Of a stretch of 12,332 bases of DNA, positions 1 through 6,720 are shown piece after piece; within the stretch, counting starts at the first letter, position 1; each line of letters starts with the position of its first letter. The DNA lies in NCBI GenBank assembly GCA_020854975.1, contig JAHKLQ010000132.1:1-12332 (forward strand). Reading direction: 5' to 3'. The notes under the pieces are model-generated. The model worked only from the letters and a program-made list of their open reading frames with translations, was not told the DNA's origin and did not search any database. This DNA is from Methanobacterium sp. Lineage in GTDB: Archaea; Methanobacteriota; Methanobacteria; Methanobacteriales; Methanobacteriaceae. The translations under genes and the position numbers were made by a program.

Positions 1-1428
1 CACCTTGCCTTTAAGGTGGTGAACATCTAATTTCTCCTTTTTAAGACCTGCAAGGGAAAGTAATGCCATTATTATGCTTATAATCCCCCCAAATATTACC
101 ACTCTATGCATTCCTGTGGTAAAATCATAGGCAGCAAGATTATACAAAACCGGTGCTTGAAGTGTGCTGGGTGAAATGGTGGTGTAAAGCAAGAGTCCTG
201 CAAAACTAACCGCAAAAACCATGCCCAGATTTCTCATGGTCACTATTATGCTTGAAACCATCCCTGACATCTCATCAGAAGCATTGGCCATGATTGCACG
301 GTTATTCGGGGACTGGAAGAACGCTGCCCCCACTCCTAAAAGGCCAAATCTCCATAAAACATCCAAAAAATTGGAGAATATGGTTAATTGGGTCATGGAG
401 AAAAGAGCCAGCCCTGACAAGATTGAACCTGTGAAAGCCAGATACCTTGATCCGAATTTGTCAGAAAAAGAACCACTTAAGGGTGCCAATACCATCATGA
501 TAATTGGGGCCGCGGTTAAAATTAACCCTGTAACATTTGAACCAAGATGCAAAACCTTCTGTAGATAAAAGGGCATTATAAAAAACACCATGTACATGCA
601 AAGATAGTTAAGAAAAAGAGCAATATTAAATGCAGAAAATTTGATTTTCCTAAAGAGTGATAAATTTAATAATGGATTTTCAACCTTTCTTTCATTCCAT
701 ATAAATAAACAAAAAGTTGATAAAGCAAATAATCCAATAATAACTGTTAATATATCTATTTTTGACCTTTGAATATAGTTCAACCCATAAACAACAGAAA
801 AAAGGCATGAAAACTGTAAGATTGTGCCACTAAAATCCCATTTAACAGTTTCTCCTGTATCTCTATCCAATATAAAGTAACATAATACCAGACTTAAGGT
901 ACACAGAGGAATGTTTATCAGGAAAATAGTTCTCCATCCCCCCATATAATCAATTAAACCTCCAATTGCGGGACCTAAAGCCAGTCCTGCAGCTATGGCG
1001 ACTGCATATATTCCCAATGCCCTGCCCAGTTCTTCTGTTGGAAATGATTTTTTCACAATTCCCAGGGATACTGAAATCATCATGGCTGCAGCTACACCCT
1101 GCAACGCTCTAAATATTATTAAAAAGTATATTGATGGAGATAAACTGCATAAAATAGAAGAAATTATAAAACATGCCAGCCCCACAAGATAAAGGCGTTC
1201 ATGTCCTTTAGAATCTCCGACTCTGCCAAAAAACAGCACTAAACTCAACATAAATATGAGGTAAGCAGTTAAAACCCATTCTGATGTCGCAACCGAAACT
1301 TGAAAGAATTCAGTTATTGCTGGAAGGGATACATTTACTATTCCTGCATTTATAGGAACCACTGAGGTTCCCATTGCCAGGGCAACTAAGATTTGCCATT
1401 TTTTCTGAAGAGTAAATCCAATTTTCAA
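1..1428 (-). CDS. MFS drug-efflux transporter, DHA2/EmrB-QacA type (3' end off window)
   Basis: An uninterrupted frame of 476 codons runs from a TTG at 1428 through the left edge without a stop; an in-frame TAG at 1432-1434 bounds it upstream. The product is a very hydrophobic major facilitator, probably a proton-coupled exporter of drugs or other small toxic molecules in the cytoplasmic membrane. Visible signatures are motif A (GRVGDSKGHER, residues 68-78), the RALQG element (107-111), motif C (GLALGPAIGG, 148-157) and the following WRxIFxINxP (165-174), which is typical of the 14-helix DHA2 branch. A second motif-A-like loop (SDKFGSR) lies in the C-terminal half. The sequence ends in a basic tail (LKKEKLDVHHLKGKV), so little is missing. 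TTG is chosen because no ATG lies between the upstream stop and M19, inside the first helix; a GAGG lies about 15 nt upstream, farther than usual. The substrate cannot be read from sequence. Confidence 0.88.
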   Translation of the reverse strand, partial: MKIGFTLQKKWQILVALAMGTSVVPINAGIVNVSLPAITEFFQVSVATSEWVLTAYLIFMLSLVLFFGRVGDSKGHERLYLVGLACFIISSILCSLSPSIYFLIIFRALQGVAAAMMISVSLGIVKKSFPTEELGRALGIYAVAIAAGLALGPAIGGLIDYMGGWRTIFLINIPLCTLSLVLCYFILDRDTGETVKWDFSGTILQFSCLFSVVYGLNYIQRSKIDILTVIIGLFALSTFCLFIWNERKVENPLLNLSLFRKIKFSAFNIALFLNYLCMYMVFFIMPFYLQKVLHLGSNVTGLILTAAPIIMMVLAPLSGSFSDKFGSRYLAFTGSILSGLALFSMTQLTIFSNFLDVLWRFGLLGVGAAFFQSPNNRAIMANASDEMSGMVSSIIVTMRNLGMVFAVSFAGLLLYTTISPSTLQAPVLYNLAAYDFTTGMHRVVIFGGIISIIMALLSLAGLKKEKLDVHHLKGKV

Positions 1429-1458
1429 TTTCTATCGCCAAATCCTCAATTTTTAATA

Positions 1459-1492
1459 TTTCAAATCCATTGATCTTTCAAATCCATTGATC
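1459..1492. repeat. 17-bp perfect tandem direct repeat in MFS leader
   Basis: The unit TTTCAAATCCATTGATC occurs twice back to back (1459-1475 and 1476-1492). It lies between the predicted MFS transcription start and the TTG start. The second copy ends in TGATC, and TGATCA occurs at 1488-1493 and again at 1501-1506. It may be a duplicated regulator site or a simple duplication in the leader; nothing here decides which. Confidence 0.7.
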
Positions 1493-1510
1493 ACAAACTA
1501 TGATCAATTT

Positions 1511-1525
1511 TACACTTGAAGTGTA
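1511..1525. promoter_or_regulatory. 15-nt perfect palindrome, candidate operator of the MFS gene
   Basis: TACACTTGAAGTGTA has 7-bp arms around one central base. It lies about 20-30 nt downstream of the TATA-like box at 1544-1553 on the minus strand, where transcription would begin, which is a classic site for an archaeal repressor. A TetR- or MarR-like regulator of efflux would fit, but none is encoded in the window. The core TTACACTTnAAGTG recurs at 3798-3811. Confidence 0.5.
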
Positions 1526-1543
1526 TGACCCATATTATTTCAT

Positions 1544-1553
1544 AATATATAAA
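1544..1553 (-). promoter_or_regulatory. TATA-like box for the MFS gene
   Basis: On the minus strand this reads ATTTATATAT, close to the archaeal TTTATATA consensus. It would place transcription start near 1520, inside the palindrome at 1511-1525, giving a leader of about 90 nt that contains the 17-bp repeats. Confidence 0.5.
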
Positions 1554-1621
1554 TCTATTCAAGAGTTCATTCAAGTATAAAACCAGATTAATCTACTGAA
1601 AATCTTATTGGATACTGATTA

Positions 1622-1720
1622 TTAAAAAAAATGCAGCAATACCATAAAAAACAGGATATTACAACCCACAAAACCTGCTATCCATATCCCTAAAACAAAT
1701 TCATTAGGGGTTATACGCAT
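1622..1720 (-). CDS. Possible 32-aa single-helix membrane micropeptide
   Basis: An ATG at 1720 opens 32 codons ending in TAA at 1622-1624. The peptide starts MRITPNEFVLGIWIAGF and continues as one hydrophobic stretch to a FF end, so it would be a short N-terminal segment plus one membrane helix. It lies between the poly-T terminator of the PhoU gene and the MFS promoter, on the same strand as both. No good ribosome site precedes the ATG and the TATA-like element is weak (around 1742-1749), so expression is doubtful. T-rich minus-strand DNA readily yields hydrophobic frames by chance. I do not recognise a family. Confidence 0.25.
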   Translation of the reverse strand: MRITPNEFVLGIWIAGFVGCNILFFMVLLHFF

Positions 1721-1772
1721 ATCTGTAATAAAAAATTAAACAAATAAAATGAGAATAAGTCAAAATTTAAGT

Positions 1773-1787
1773 AAAAATTAAAAAAAA
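1773..1787 (-). terminator. Poly-T terminator after the PhoU-family gene
   Basis: Read on the minus strand, a run of eight T (1787-1780) and then five T (1777-1773) begins about 9 nt after the stop codon of the gene ending at 1796. Oligo-T tracts without a stem are the usual archaeal intrinsic terminator. Confidence 0.55.
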
Positions 1788-1795
1788 TCTACTTT

Positions 1796-2698
1796 TTACA
1801 GTCTAGTCCTACGGAACCTTTCTGGAGTGGTGGTTCTAGGTATATTCCGGTAGAATTCACCAGCTGTGTCAATTATTTCTATGGATATGTCCCCTATACG
1901 TTCAAAGGCTTTTACAACTTTGGACAAGGATAGATAATAATTGGATCGGTCTTTGTCCATAACATCATCTTCTGCCATCTGGGTGGCGATGTTGTTTAGG
2001 GCTTTTTTCTGTAGTTCATGGATCCTTTCCTCATAATCCATAACCTTATCTTTAAGCTCAAGACGCTCATCTAAAAATGCTTCCATGGACTGATTCACCA
2101 TTTTACGTGAAGTCTTATACATGGATTTAAGGGTTTCCATCATTTCATCATCAATGGGATCTGAATCTGATAGGGCAAAGTTAGCAATATGACAGGTATG
2201 GTCGGCAATACGTTCCAGATCATAACCCACCTCCCCCAAGACCAGAGTTTTGCTGAACTCGGAATAGGGGTTGATTGAAATAACAGTTTCTACCGATGAA
2301 CGGACTTTTTCATGCATGTTGTTAGATGTGTAATCCATTTTAAGGGCTTCATCAGCCATTTCAGCATCATAATTTTGGAGAGCTTCAAATGAAAGGTCTA
2401 ACTGACGGCACACATGTTTGGCCATGTCCCTTAACATGTCTTTAATCAGGAAACTACCCGCATGTTCACGGGACGTTTTTTCCTCATCAAACATCTCTGA
2501 AAACTCATCAAACTTCTTAAGATCAAGAATGTAAGCTCTACGAACAACTCCTTCTTTGATTAAAGGTTGCAATAATTTGGTGACATATCTCCGAGTCAAT
2601 CCTAATTTATCTGCTATTTCATCCTGAGTAGCAGGGTTATCGTAAAGAATTACTTCTAAAACTGCCTTAAGAGTACTATTTTTTGCCCTGTTAGTCAT
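1796..2698 (-). CDS. PhoU-family phosphate regulator with N-terminal winged-helix domain
   Basis: This 300-aa protein joins a DNA-binding domain to PhoU repeats. Residues about 8-60 form a winged helix-turn-helix (NPATQDEIADKLGLTRRYVTKLL is the helix-turn-helix part). Residues about 80-285 contain the two PhoU three-helix units, each with its metal-binding signature: LERIADHTCHIA (161-172) and FERIGDISIEI (265-275). PhoU proteins usually damp phosphate uptake and signalling with the Pst transporter. The fused domain suggests this archaeal form acts directly as a transcription factor sensing phosphate or metal; that is inference. No pst genes lie in the window, so it is a stand-alone gene here. 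The ATG at 2698 has only a weak ribosome site (AGGCAATGAT). An adenine/thymine-rich TATA-like stretch lies near 2739-2749. The basic tail (TTTPERFRRTRL) might also contact nucleic acid. Confidence 0.88.
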   Translation of the reverse strand: MTNRAKNSTLKAVLEVILYDNPATQDEIADKLGLTRRYVTKLLQPLIKEGVVRRAYILDLKKFDEFSEMFDEEKTSREHAGSFLIKDMLRDMAKHVCRQLDLSFEALQNYDAEMADEALKMDYTSNNMHEKVRSSVETVISINPYSEFSKTLVLGEVGYDLERIADHTCHIANFALSDSDPIDDEMMETLKSMYKTSRKMVNQSMEAFLDERLELKDKVMDYEERIHELQKKALNNIATQMAEDDVMDKDRSNYYLSLSKVVKAFERIGDISIEIIDTAGEFYRNIPRTTTPERFRRTRL

Positions 2699-2801
2699 TT
2701 TATCATTGCCTAAATCCTGTTCTCTTATTATATCTAATTATATTTAAAATATTACTCTAATTGAATTAATATTAAATTACTTATTTCTTTAAATTATTTA
2801 T

Positions 2802-3419
2802 TCAGTTCCCCTTTACTACTTTACTTTGATCCTTTTCACCTTTAAACATCATTGAATCCTGAATTATGGCCACTATAACATATAAAAGTGCAGCTATTAA
2901 CATGATGGAAATTAATTCATTAAATTGGTGGAATATGGGAGAATACCAGGCGACGATTGGGGAGTTAAAATCTACAAATCCTACCATCAACTTCACCACA
3001 CCTACAATCAGCACTATTAAACCATAAACTGGTGATATTCGTTCGGGTTCAAGAAGAGGGTAAACACCCATAATCATGAGCCCCACACCAATTGTCCTGA
3101 AAAGGTTCCATCTTGTAGCTGTTTCCAGGGAGTGGAATATTAAAAGGGATGTATCGTAAAAAGAAGACAATAGGTATATCACTTCTATTCCTAGGATTAT
3201 AATTAATGGGAAAACATAAAAAATACTGCGTTCCAGTTTTTGAGTCTTAATGGCATCCACATTATCCAGGGGTTCACGAAAGAAATTGCTCATCAACTGG
3301 TAGAGCATCGATCCTAGTACTGCACCTATTACTGTCCCTGCTATTCCTAACTGGGAAGTGGTATAGGCTACAATACCTGAAATAATACCAGCCATGACTA
3401 TATCTAGAACTTTTGACAT
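2802..3419 (-). CDS. Small multi-pass membrane protein, function unknown
   Basis: A 205-aa integral membrane protein that I cannot assign to a named family. Hydrophobic segments lie at about 7-22, 25-44, 66-86, 106-123, 131-150 and 168-187, so five or six helices. The first two are rich in small residues (GIISGIVAYTTSQLGIAG) and could pack as a hairpin. Charged loops separate them (REPLDNVDAIKTQKLERS, 48-65) and the end is a short hydrophilic tail (MFKGEKDQSKVVKGN). The ATG at 3419 is preceded by GAAGTGAT at a good distance, matching the archaeal anti-Shine-Dalgarno. It is on the same strand as the PhoU-family gene 103 nt downstream, but the gap is AT-rich and may hold a separate promoter, so co-transcription is unsure. 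It has no substrate-binding or catalytic motif that I recognise. Confidence 0.75.
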   Translation of the reverse strand: MSKVLDIVMAGIISGIVAYTTSQLGIAGTVIGAVLGSMLYQLMSNFFREPLDNVDAIKTQKLERSIFYVFPLIIILGIEVIYLLSSFYDTSLLIFHSLETATRWNLFRTIGVGLMIMGVYPLLEPERISPVYGLIVLIVGVVKLMVGFVDFNSPIVAWYSPIFHQFNELISIMLIAALLYVIVAIIQDSMMFKGEKDQSKVVKGN

Positions 3420-3520
3420 TTAAATCACTTCAATGAAAAGGAATAATATAATATTTCAAGATTAGTCTCTTTCAAAAATCTCCTAGAATCTTTGTTTACT
3501 AAAAAAATACTTGAAACTCC

Positions 3521-3558
3521 GGATATATTTAGGTATTGATAAATCGTACCTTATAAAG
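3521..3558 (-). promoter_or_regulatory. Two TATA-like elements upstream of the membrane-protein gene
   Basis: On the minus strand CTTTATAAGG (3558-3549) and AAATATATCC (3530-3521) resemble archaeal TATA boxes. Either would place a start 80-110 nt before the ATG at 3419. The sequence does not show which one is used. Confidence 0.3.
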
Positions 3559-3707
3559 TTTGGGACATAATTGGTAAAAATATAACAATGCAAGTTCACC
3601 ACTATATCATTTTATAAAATTAACACTTGAACCAAAGTTAAAAAAAATGAAATAAAAAAGGAAATAATGAAATTAAACTATCTAAATCTTCTCTCCCAAA
3701 TGAATAT

Positions 3708-3785
3708 CTGAAACTTGAACTATTCTTCCTCGCCTGAAACTTGAATTATTCTTTCTCGCCTGCAACTTGAATTATTCTTTCTCAC
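3708..3785. repeat. Three tandem 26-bp repeats
   Basis: Units lie at 3708-3733, 3734-3759 and 3760-3785 with no spacer. Each starts CTGAAACTTGAA or CTGCAACTTGAA and ends in a pyrimidine-rich TTCTTTCTCGC-like block. Units 1 and 2 differ at two positions, and units 2 and 3 at two. The unit is not a multiple of three and no reading frame runs through it usefully, so it is not a protein repeat. Confidence 0.8.
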
Positions 3786-3797
3786 ATTAAATTACCC

Positions 3798-3811
3798 TTA
3801 CACTTAAAGTG
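3798..3811. promoter_or_regulatory. Partial palindrome matching the MFS operator core
   Basis: TTACACTTAAAGTG here and TTACACTTGAAGTG at 1510-1523 differ only at the central base. This copy has 5-bp arms (CACTT-A-AAGTG). On the minus strand an ATTATAAG stretch (3821-3814) immediately precedes it, mirroring the TATA-then-palindrome order at the MFS promoter. No gene starts nearby downstream, so its target is unclear. Confidence 0.3.
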
Positions 3812-3965
3812 AACTTATAATCACCATTATACCCAATTTTCAAGTTTTCCCTGTATGTTAAACATAGTTTATGGCTGATTAAATTCTATGATGGATCTAT
3901 TTATGGATAAATTTGACATTACCTACAATAAGACTCATCTAAAAATTGAATACAATAATATATAG

Positions 3966-3972
3966 AAAAAAA
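3966..3972 (-). terminator. Poly-T terminator after tRNA-Thr
   Basis: A run of seven T on the minus strand begins 11 nt past the 3' end of the tRNA-Thr gene. This would end transcription of the two tRNA genes. Confidence 0.55.
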
Positions 3973-3981
3973 TGATTGAAT

Positions 3982-4057
<76 letters not shown>

Positions 4058-4091
4058 ATTGATTTATTATTACACGGAAACTTACCAATAC

Positions 4092-4182
<91 letters not shown>

Positions 4183-4203
4183 TAACTCCAAGTGGGCGAA
4201 CTT

Positions 4204-4213
4204 CATATATTAA
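4204..4213 (-). promoter_or_regulatory. TATA-like box for tRNA-Leu
   Basis: On the minus strand TTAATATATG is centred about 27 nt upstream of the tRNA-Leu 5' end (4181), the expected archaeal TATA-to-start distance. Confidence 0.5.
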
Positions 4214-4384
4214 GTTAACGGTCCTGACCACTAAATCAGACCATCTGGTGAGAAAAATATCATAAAATTTATCATGATTATAAAATGTTGATCAAACCGT
4301 GCATGAAATAATTTAATAATCATGAAATAAAAGTTAAGAATTAATTCAATATCAACTAAACCATGAACAACCTACTATATAGTA

Positions 4385-4449
4385 TATAGTGGAAAATCTG
4401 GTTTATTCATATTATGTTTATAGTGGAAAATCTGGTTTATTCATATTAT
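4385..4449 (+). repeat. Duplicated 31-bp segment, possible tandem promoter
   Basis: A 31-bp sequence starting TATAGTGGAAAATCTGG is present exactly at 4385-4415 and again at 4419-4449, separated by GTT (34-bp period). Each copy starts with a TATA-like TATAGT, and a third TATAGT lies at 4378-4383 in the palindrome ACTATATAGT. The second copy, preceded by TT, would set transcription start near 4448-4450, about 33 nt before the TTG start at 4482. The duplication is recent enough to have no mismatch. Confidence 0.75.
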
Positions 4450-4467
4450 TTTTTTATTTGATTTCAT

Positions 4468-4474
4468 GGGAGGT
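4468..4474 (+). promoter_or_regulatory. Ribosome binding site that sets the start at 4482
   Basis: GGGAGGT is followed after 7 nt by TTG at 4482. This is the only strong ribosome site in the region and argues against the in-frame GTG at 4389, which lies inside the 31-bp repeat. Confidence 0.7.
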
Positions 4475-4481
4475 CTTAATA

Positions 4482-4799
4482 TTGGATTCATCAGGAAAAT
4501 CACATTGGAAGATAAGAATCCACAATTTGAAAGAATATGAGGTTAACATGGACTTAGCAGATGAAAGGAGAATGAATGAACACCAAGGAATAATTGATTT
4601 AAACGGTGCCCCCTTTTATGTGCTTATATTAAGTGATGGTAATGTACTTTCATGCCTTCAATGTGATAAAATGAGAGTTGACACTCCTCACATTAAAATT
4701 TACCATGATGAGGAGGTTATAGGTGTTTGGTATAAAGAATATGTGAAAAGACTCTATGTAACGGACACAGGAGTGGAATTAACCTTAAACAAAGACTGA
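4482..4799 (+). CDS. Small hypothetical protein, 105 aa
   Basis: This is a soluble protein with no signal peptide or membrane segment, and I do not recognise the family. The frame is open from a GTG at 4389, but that part lies in the duplicated 31-bp segment and has no ribosome site, so the TTG at 4482 behind GGGAGGT is chosen. The protein alternates short charged and beta-type stretches (HWKIRIHNL 8-16, APFYVLILSDG 43-53, VIGVWYKEYVKRLYVT 79-94), suggesting a small beta-rich fold. One C-x2-C pair (CLQC, 58-61) might bind a metal or form a disulfide, but a single pair is weak evidence. It stands alone, divergent from the tRNA genes and upstream of the HEAT-repeat gene, with a poly-T terminator right after its stop. 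Confidence 0.65.
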   Translation: MDSSGKSHWKIRIHNLKEYEVNMDLADERRMNEHQGIIDLNGAPFYVLILSDGNVLSCLQCDKMRVDTPHIKIYHDEEVIGVWYKEYVKRLYVTDTGVELTLNKD

Positions 4800-4803
4800 T
4801 GAA

Positions 4804-4810
4804 TTTTTTT
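4804..4810 (+). terminator. Poly-T terminator after the small hypothetical gene
   Basis: Seven T begin 5 nt after the TGA stop at 4797-4799. This fits an archaeal oligo-T terminator and separates this gene from the HEAT-repeat gene. Confidence 0.5.
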
Positions 4811-5267
4811 AATTATTGAATTATTTATTGAAATAATAATTGTTAATTGCACATGGAATTTAGCTGCATGAGTATTCTATTTTTATAGATGATACCCTAT
4901 TTTCATAGATTTTTATAGTTATATGAAAATATAGCATACTCCTTTTGATTTTTCTTAATTTGTTAGTAAACCCTTAACCAATCCCATCTTTTCACATATA
5001 ATCCTCATTGAGTGGGGGAAGTCCACATTCTCATTAAAAAGGTAACTCTTATAAATACAACTCTAATTATACTACATATAATGAAAGAACGTGTTATGAT
5101 TCCTTAATGGAAACCTGGTGTTAAAAATGATAATCTCTCTAGAACACATAATACAATACTAACCGATACAATAGAATAGTATTAGAGTAGGTAAATAGAA
5201 TACAATAGAATCCTAAATAGATTAAACATAACACCATGTTTATTACCTAACTTCTAGGAGCAGTTAT
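4811..5267. other. Non-coding region upstream of the HEAT-repeat gene
   Basis: No gene is supported here; the few short frames lack ribosome sites. A 14-bp near-repeat, CTATTTTTATAGAT (4877-4890) and CTATTTTCATAGAT (4897-4910), has a 20-bp period. ATACAATAGAAT occurs twice (5166-5177 and 5200-5211) with a partial third copy near 5151. A 7-bp stem, AATACTA (5155-5161) with TAGTATT (5177-5183), overlaps these. CTTATAAATAC at 5048-5058 is the best TATA-like element and would give a leader of about 190 nt. Confidence 0.5.
5048..5058 (+). promoter_or_regulatory. TATA-like box, possible promoter of the HEAT-repeat gene
   Basis: CTTATAAATAC resembles an archaeal TATA box. It lies far from the ATG at 5268, so a long leader containing the ATACAATAGAAT repeats would follow. 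A weaker alternative is ACATATAATG near 5073-5082. Confidence 0.3.
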
Positions 5268-6620
5268 ATGAATTTAAGTGGGGTAAATGTCGACTACCTG
5301 GAAGATGAACAAGATGTAGAAGGCCTGATAAAGGCTCTTAAAGATAAAGACTATTTAATTCGGAAGGAAGCAGCTCGTGCTCTGAAGAAAGTGGGAGATG
5401 AAAGAGCTGTAGATTCCCTTATAGATTCTCTGCGCTATAAATCCTGGCATTCTGATTACGTTGTTTTGAACTCGGTCAGAGAAAATTCAGCAGAAGCTCT
5501 AGGAAAGATAGGGGATCCAAGAGCAGTTCCCTACTTGATCCAGTCCATGCAAGATGATCCTGATGAAGAAGTGCGGTTGAAAGCTGCCTGGGCTCTGGGA
5601 GAAATTGGTGATCCAGAAGCCGTGGATGCATTAATCATTAGCCTCGAAGATGAAAGTTGGAGTGTGCGAAGAACTGCTGCCAATGCTCTGGGAATGATTG
5701 GTGATCATCGTGCGGTTCCTTCACTTATCAACGCTTTAGAAGACAGTGATTGGCACGTGCGTAAATATGCAGCTGTTTCTCTGGGTAAAATGCAGGATGA
5801 AAGAGCCATTCCCATCCTTCTGGAGGCCATGGATGATGAAGATGCTGATGTGCGTTGGAAAGCCATGTTGGCCCTGGGGAAACTGGGTGAAAGTGCAGTT
5901 GATCCCCTGATTAAAACTCTTAAAAACAAAAACTGGCGAGTAAGAGCTAAATCAGCCGAAGTTTTAGGGAAAATTGGTGGTGAAAAAGCCCTTAACGCAC
6001 TTATATGTCTCCTGTTAGGTAAAAGAAAAGATAACAATCGTCATGTGAGGGGAAAGGCTGCTGAAGGCCTGGGACGAATTGGAGACGAAAGAGCATTAGA
6101 AGCTCTTAGACATGCACAAAAAGATGAATATAAATATGTGCGGGATAAAGCTGACATATCTATCCAAAAAATCATTAAACCACGTAAAGAAGTTCGTATT
6201 TTAAATTATGACAATGGAGAAGTGTCTTTTGATTATTCTGATCACTGGGAAATCATCACTACTTCTGATGCAAAGAAGGTGGTTAGAGGTTTGTACAAAA
6301 ACAACTCCATAACCCTATCCCTTAATCGAAATACAGATGTTGCAGAAATATCATCCCATGAATTTGCAGAGATGCTCAAGGATGTGTTCAGGATCCAGGG
6401 TAGTGACGTGATTGATGAAAGATATTTTGAGAAATATGGGATGGAAGTCTATGAGATCTATGGTGAGAATCATGAAGTCACCCCTACCAGTATCTTAATC
6501 ATTTCCTTCAAGAAGGAGGATCTACTATATTACATGTGGTTTGTGGGAGATCCAGTTGCCTTTGAAGAAGCAGGTGAGGATATAGAAATTATGGTGGATA
6601 ATTTTTATATTTACGGTTAA
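5268..6620 (+). CDS. HEAT-repeat protein with extra C-terminal domain
   Basis: A 450-aa soluble protein with two parts. Residues about 16-305 are eight or nine HEAT/PBS-lyase-type repeats of about 31 residues, each with the pattern (V/L)R-xxAAxALGxIGDxRAVxxLIxxL; good examples lie at 84-115, 116-146 and 147-177. Two repeats carry insertions (about 57-70 and 250-258). Such repeats form a curved helical scaffold that binds proteins. Residues about 308-450 form a non-repeat domain beginning VRILNYDNGEVSFDYSDHWEI, which resembles the PsbP/DcrB-like beta-rich domains found in other archaeal proteins; that match is tentative. There is no signal peptide. The ATG at 5268 follows GGAG at 7 nt. It converges on the CODH operon across 278 nt, so close co-regulation is not shown. 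A role as an assembly factor or adaptor is only a guess. Confidence 0.85.
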   Translation: MNLSGVNVDYLEDEQDVEGLIKALKDKDYLIRKEAARALKKVGDERAVDSLIDSLRYKSWHSDYVVLNSVRENSAEALGKIGDPRAVPYLIQSMQDDPDEEVRLKAAWALGEIGDPEAVDALIISLEDESWSVRRTAANALGMIGDHRAVPSLINALEDSDWHVRKYAAVSLGKMQDERAIPILLEAMDDEDADVRWKAMLALGKLGESAVDPLIKTLKNKNWRVRAKSAEVLGKIGGEKALNALICLLLGKRKDNNRHVRGKAAEGLGRIGDERALEALRHAQKDEYKYVRDKADISIQKIIKPRKEVRILNYDNGEVSFDYSDHWEIITTSDAKKVVRGLYKNNSITLSLNRNTDVAEISSHEFAEMLKDVFRIQGSDVIDERYFEKYGMEVYEIYGENHEVTPTSILIISFKKEDLLYYMWFVGDPVAFEEAGEDIEIMVDNFYIYG

Positions 6621-6659
6621 CTACCTCTTCTTACCTTGAAATAAAGTTCATTTCCATGC

Positions 6660-6666
6660 TTTTTTT
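6660..6666 (+). terminator. Poly-T terminator of the HEAT-repeat gene
   Basis: Seven T on the plus strand lie 40 nt past the stop at 6620, in the convergent gap between the HEAT-repeat gene and the CODH operon. Confidence 0.5.
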
Positions 6667-6720
6667 AAGACTTAACTTAGTTAATTTTAGATTATTTAAA
6701 TGTAGAAAAGAATTTAGAAA

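Larger units (their letters stand above)
1429..1795. other. Non-coding gap between MFS gene and PhoU gene
   Basis: This AT-rich 367-nt gap holds the control region of the MFS gene (TATA-like box, palindrome and 17-bp repeats, listed separately) and the poly-T terminator of the PhoU gene. It also has a hairpin, CCCTAA at 1688-1693 pairing with TTAGGG at 1704-1709 across a 10-nt loop, inside a possible micropeptide frame (1622-1720). No longer gene is visible on either strand. Confidence 0.6.

Noticed and set aside
221..568. Plus-strand 115-aa frame opposite the MFS gene
   Set aside because: The minus strand is open throughout and carries clear transporter motifs; this frame is a shadow of it.
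3708..3785. CRISPR array from the 26-bp repeats
   Set aside because: The units are directly joined with no spacers, number only three, and no cas gene is present.
4222..4250. tRNA-like fragment (minus strand TTTAGTGGTCAGGACC)
   Set aside because: It resembles a tRNA D arm, but no acceptor, anticodon or T arm can be paired with it.
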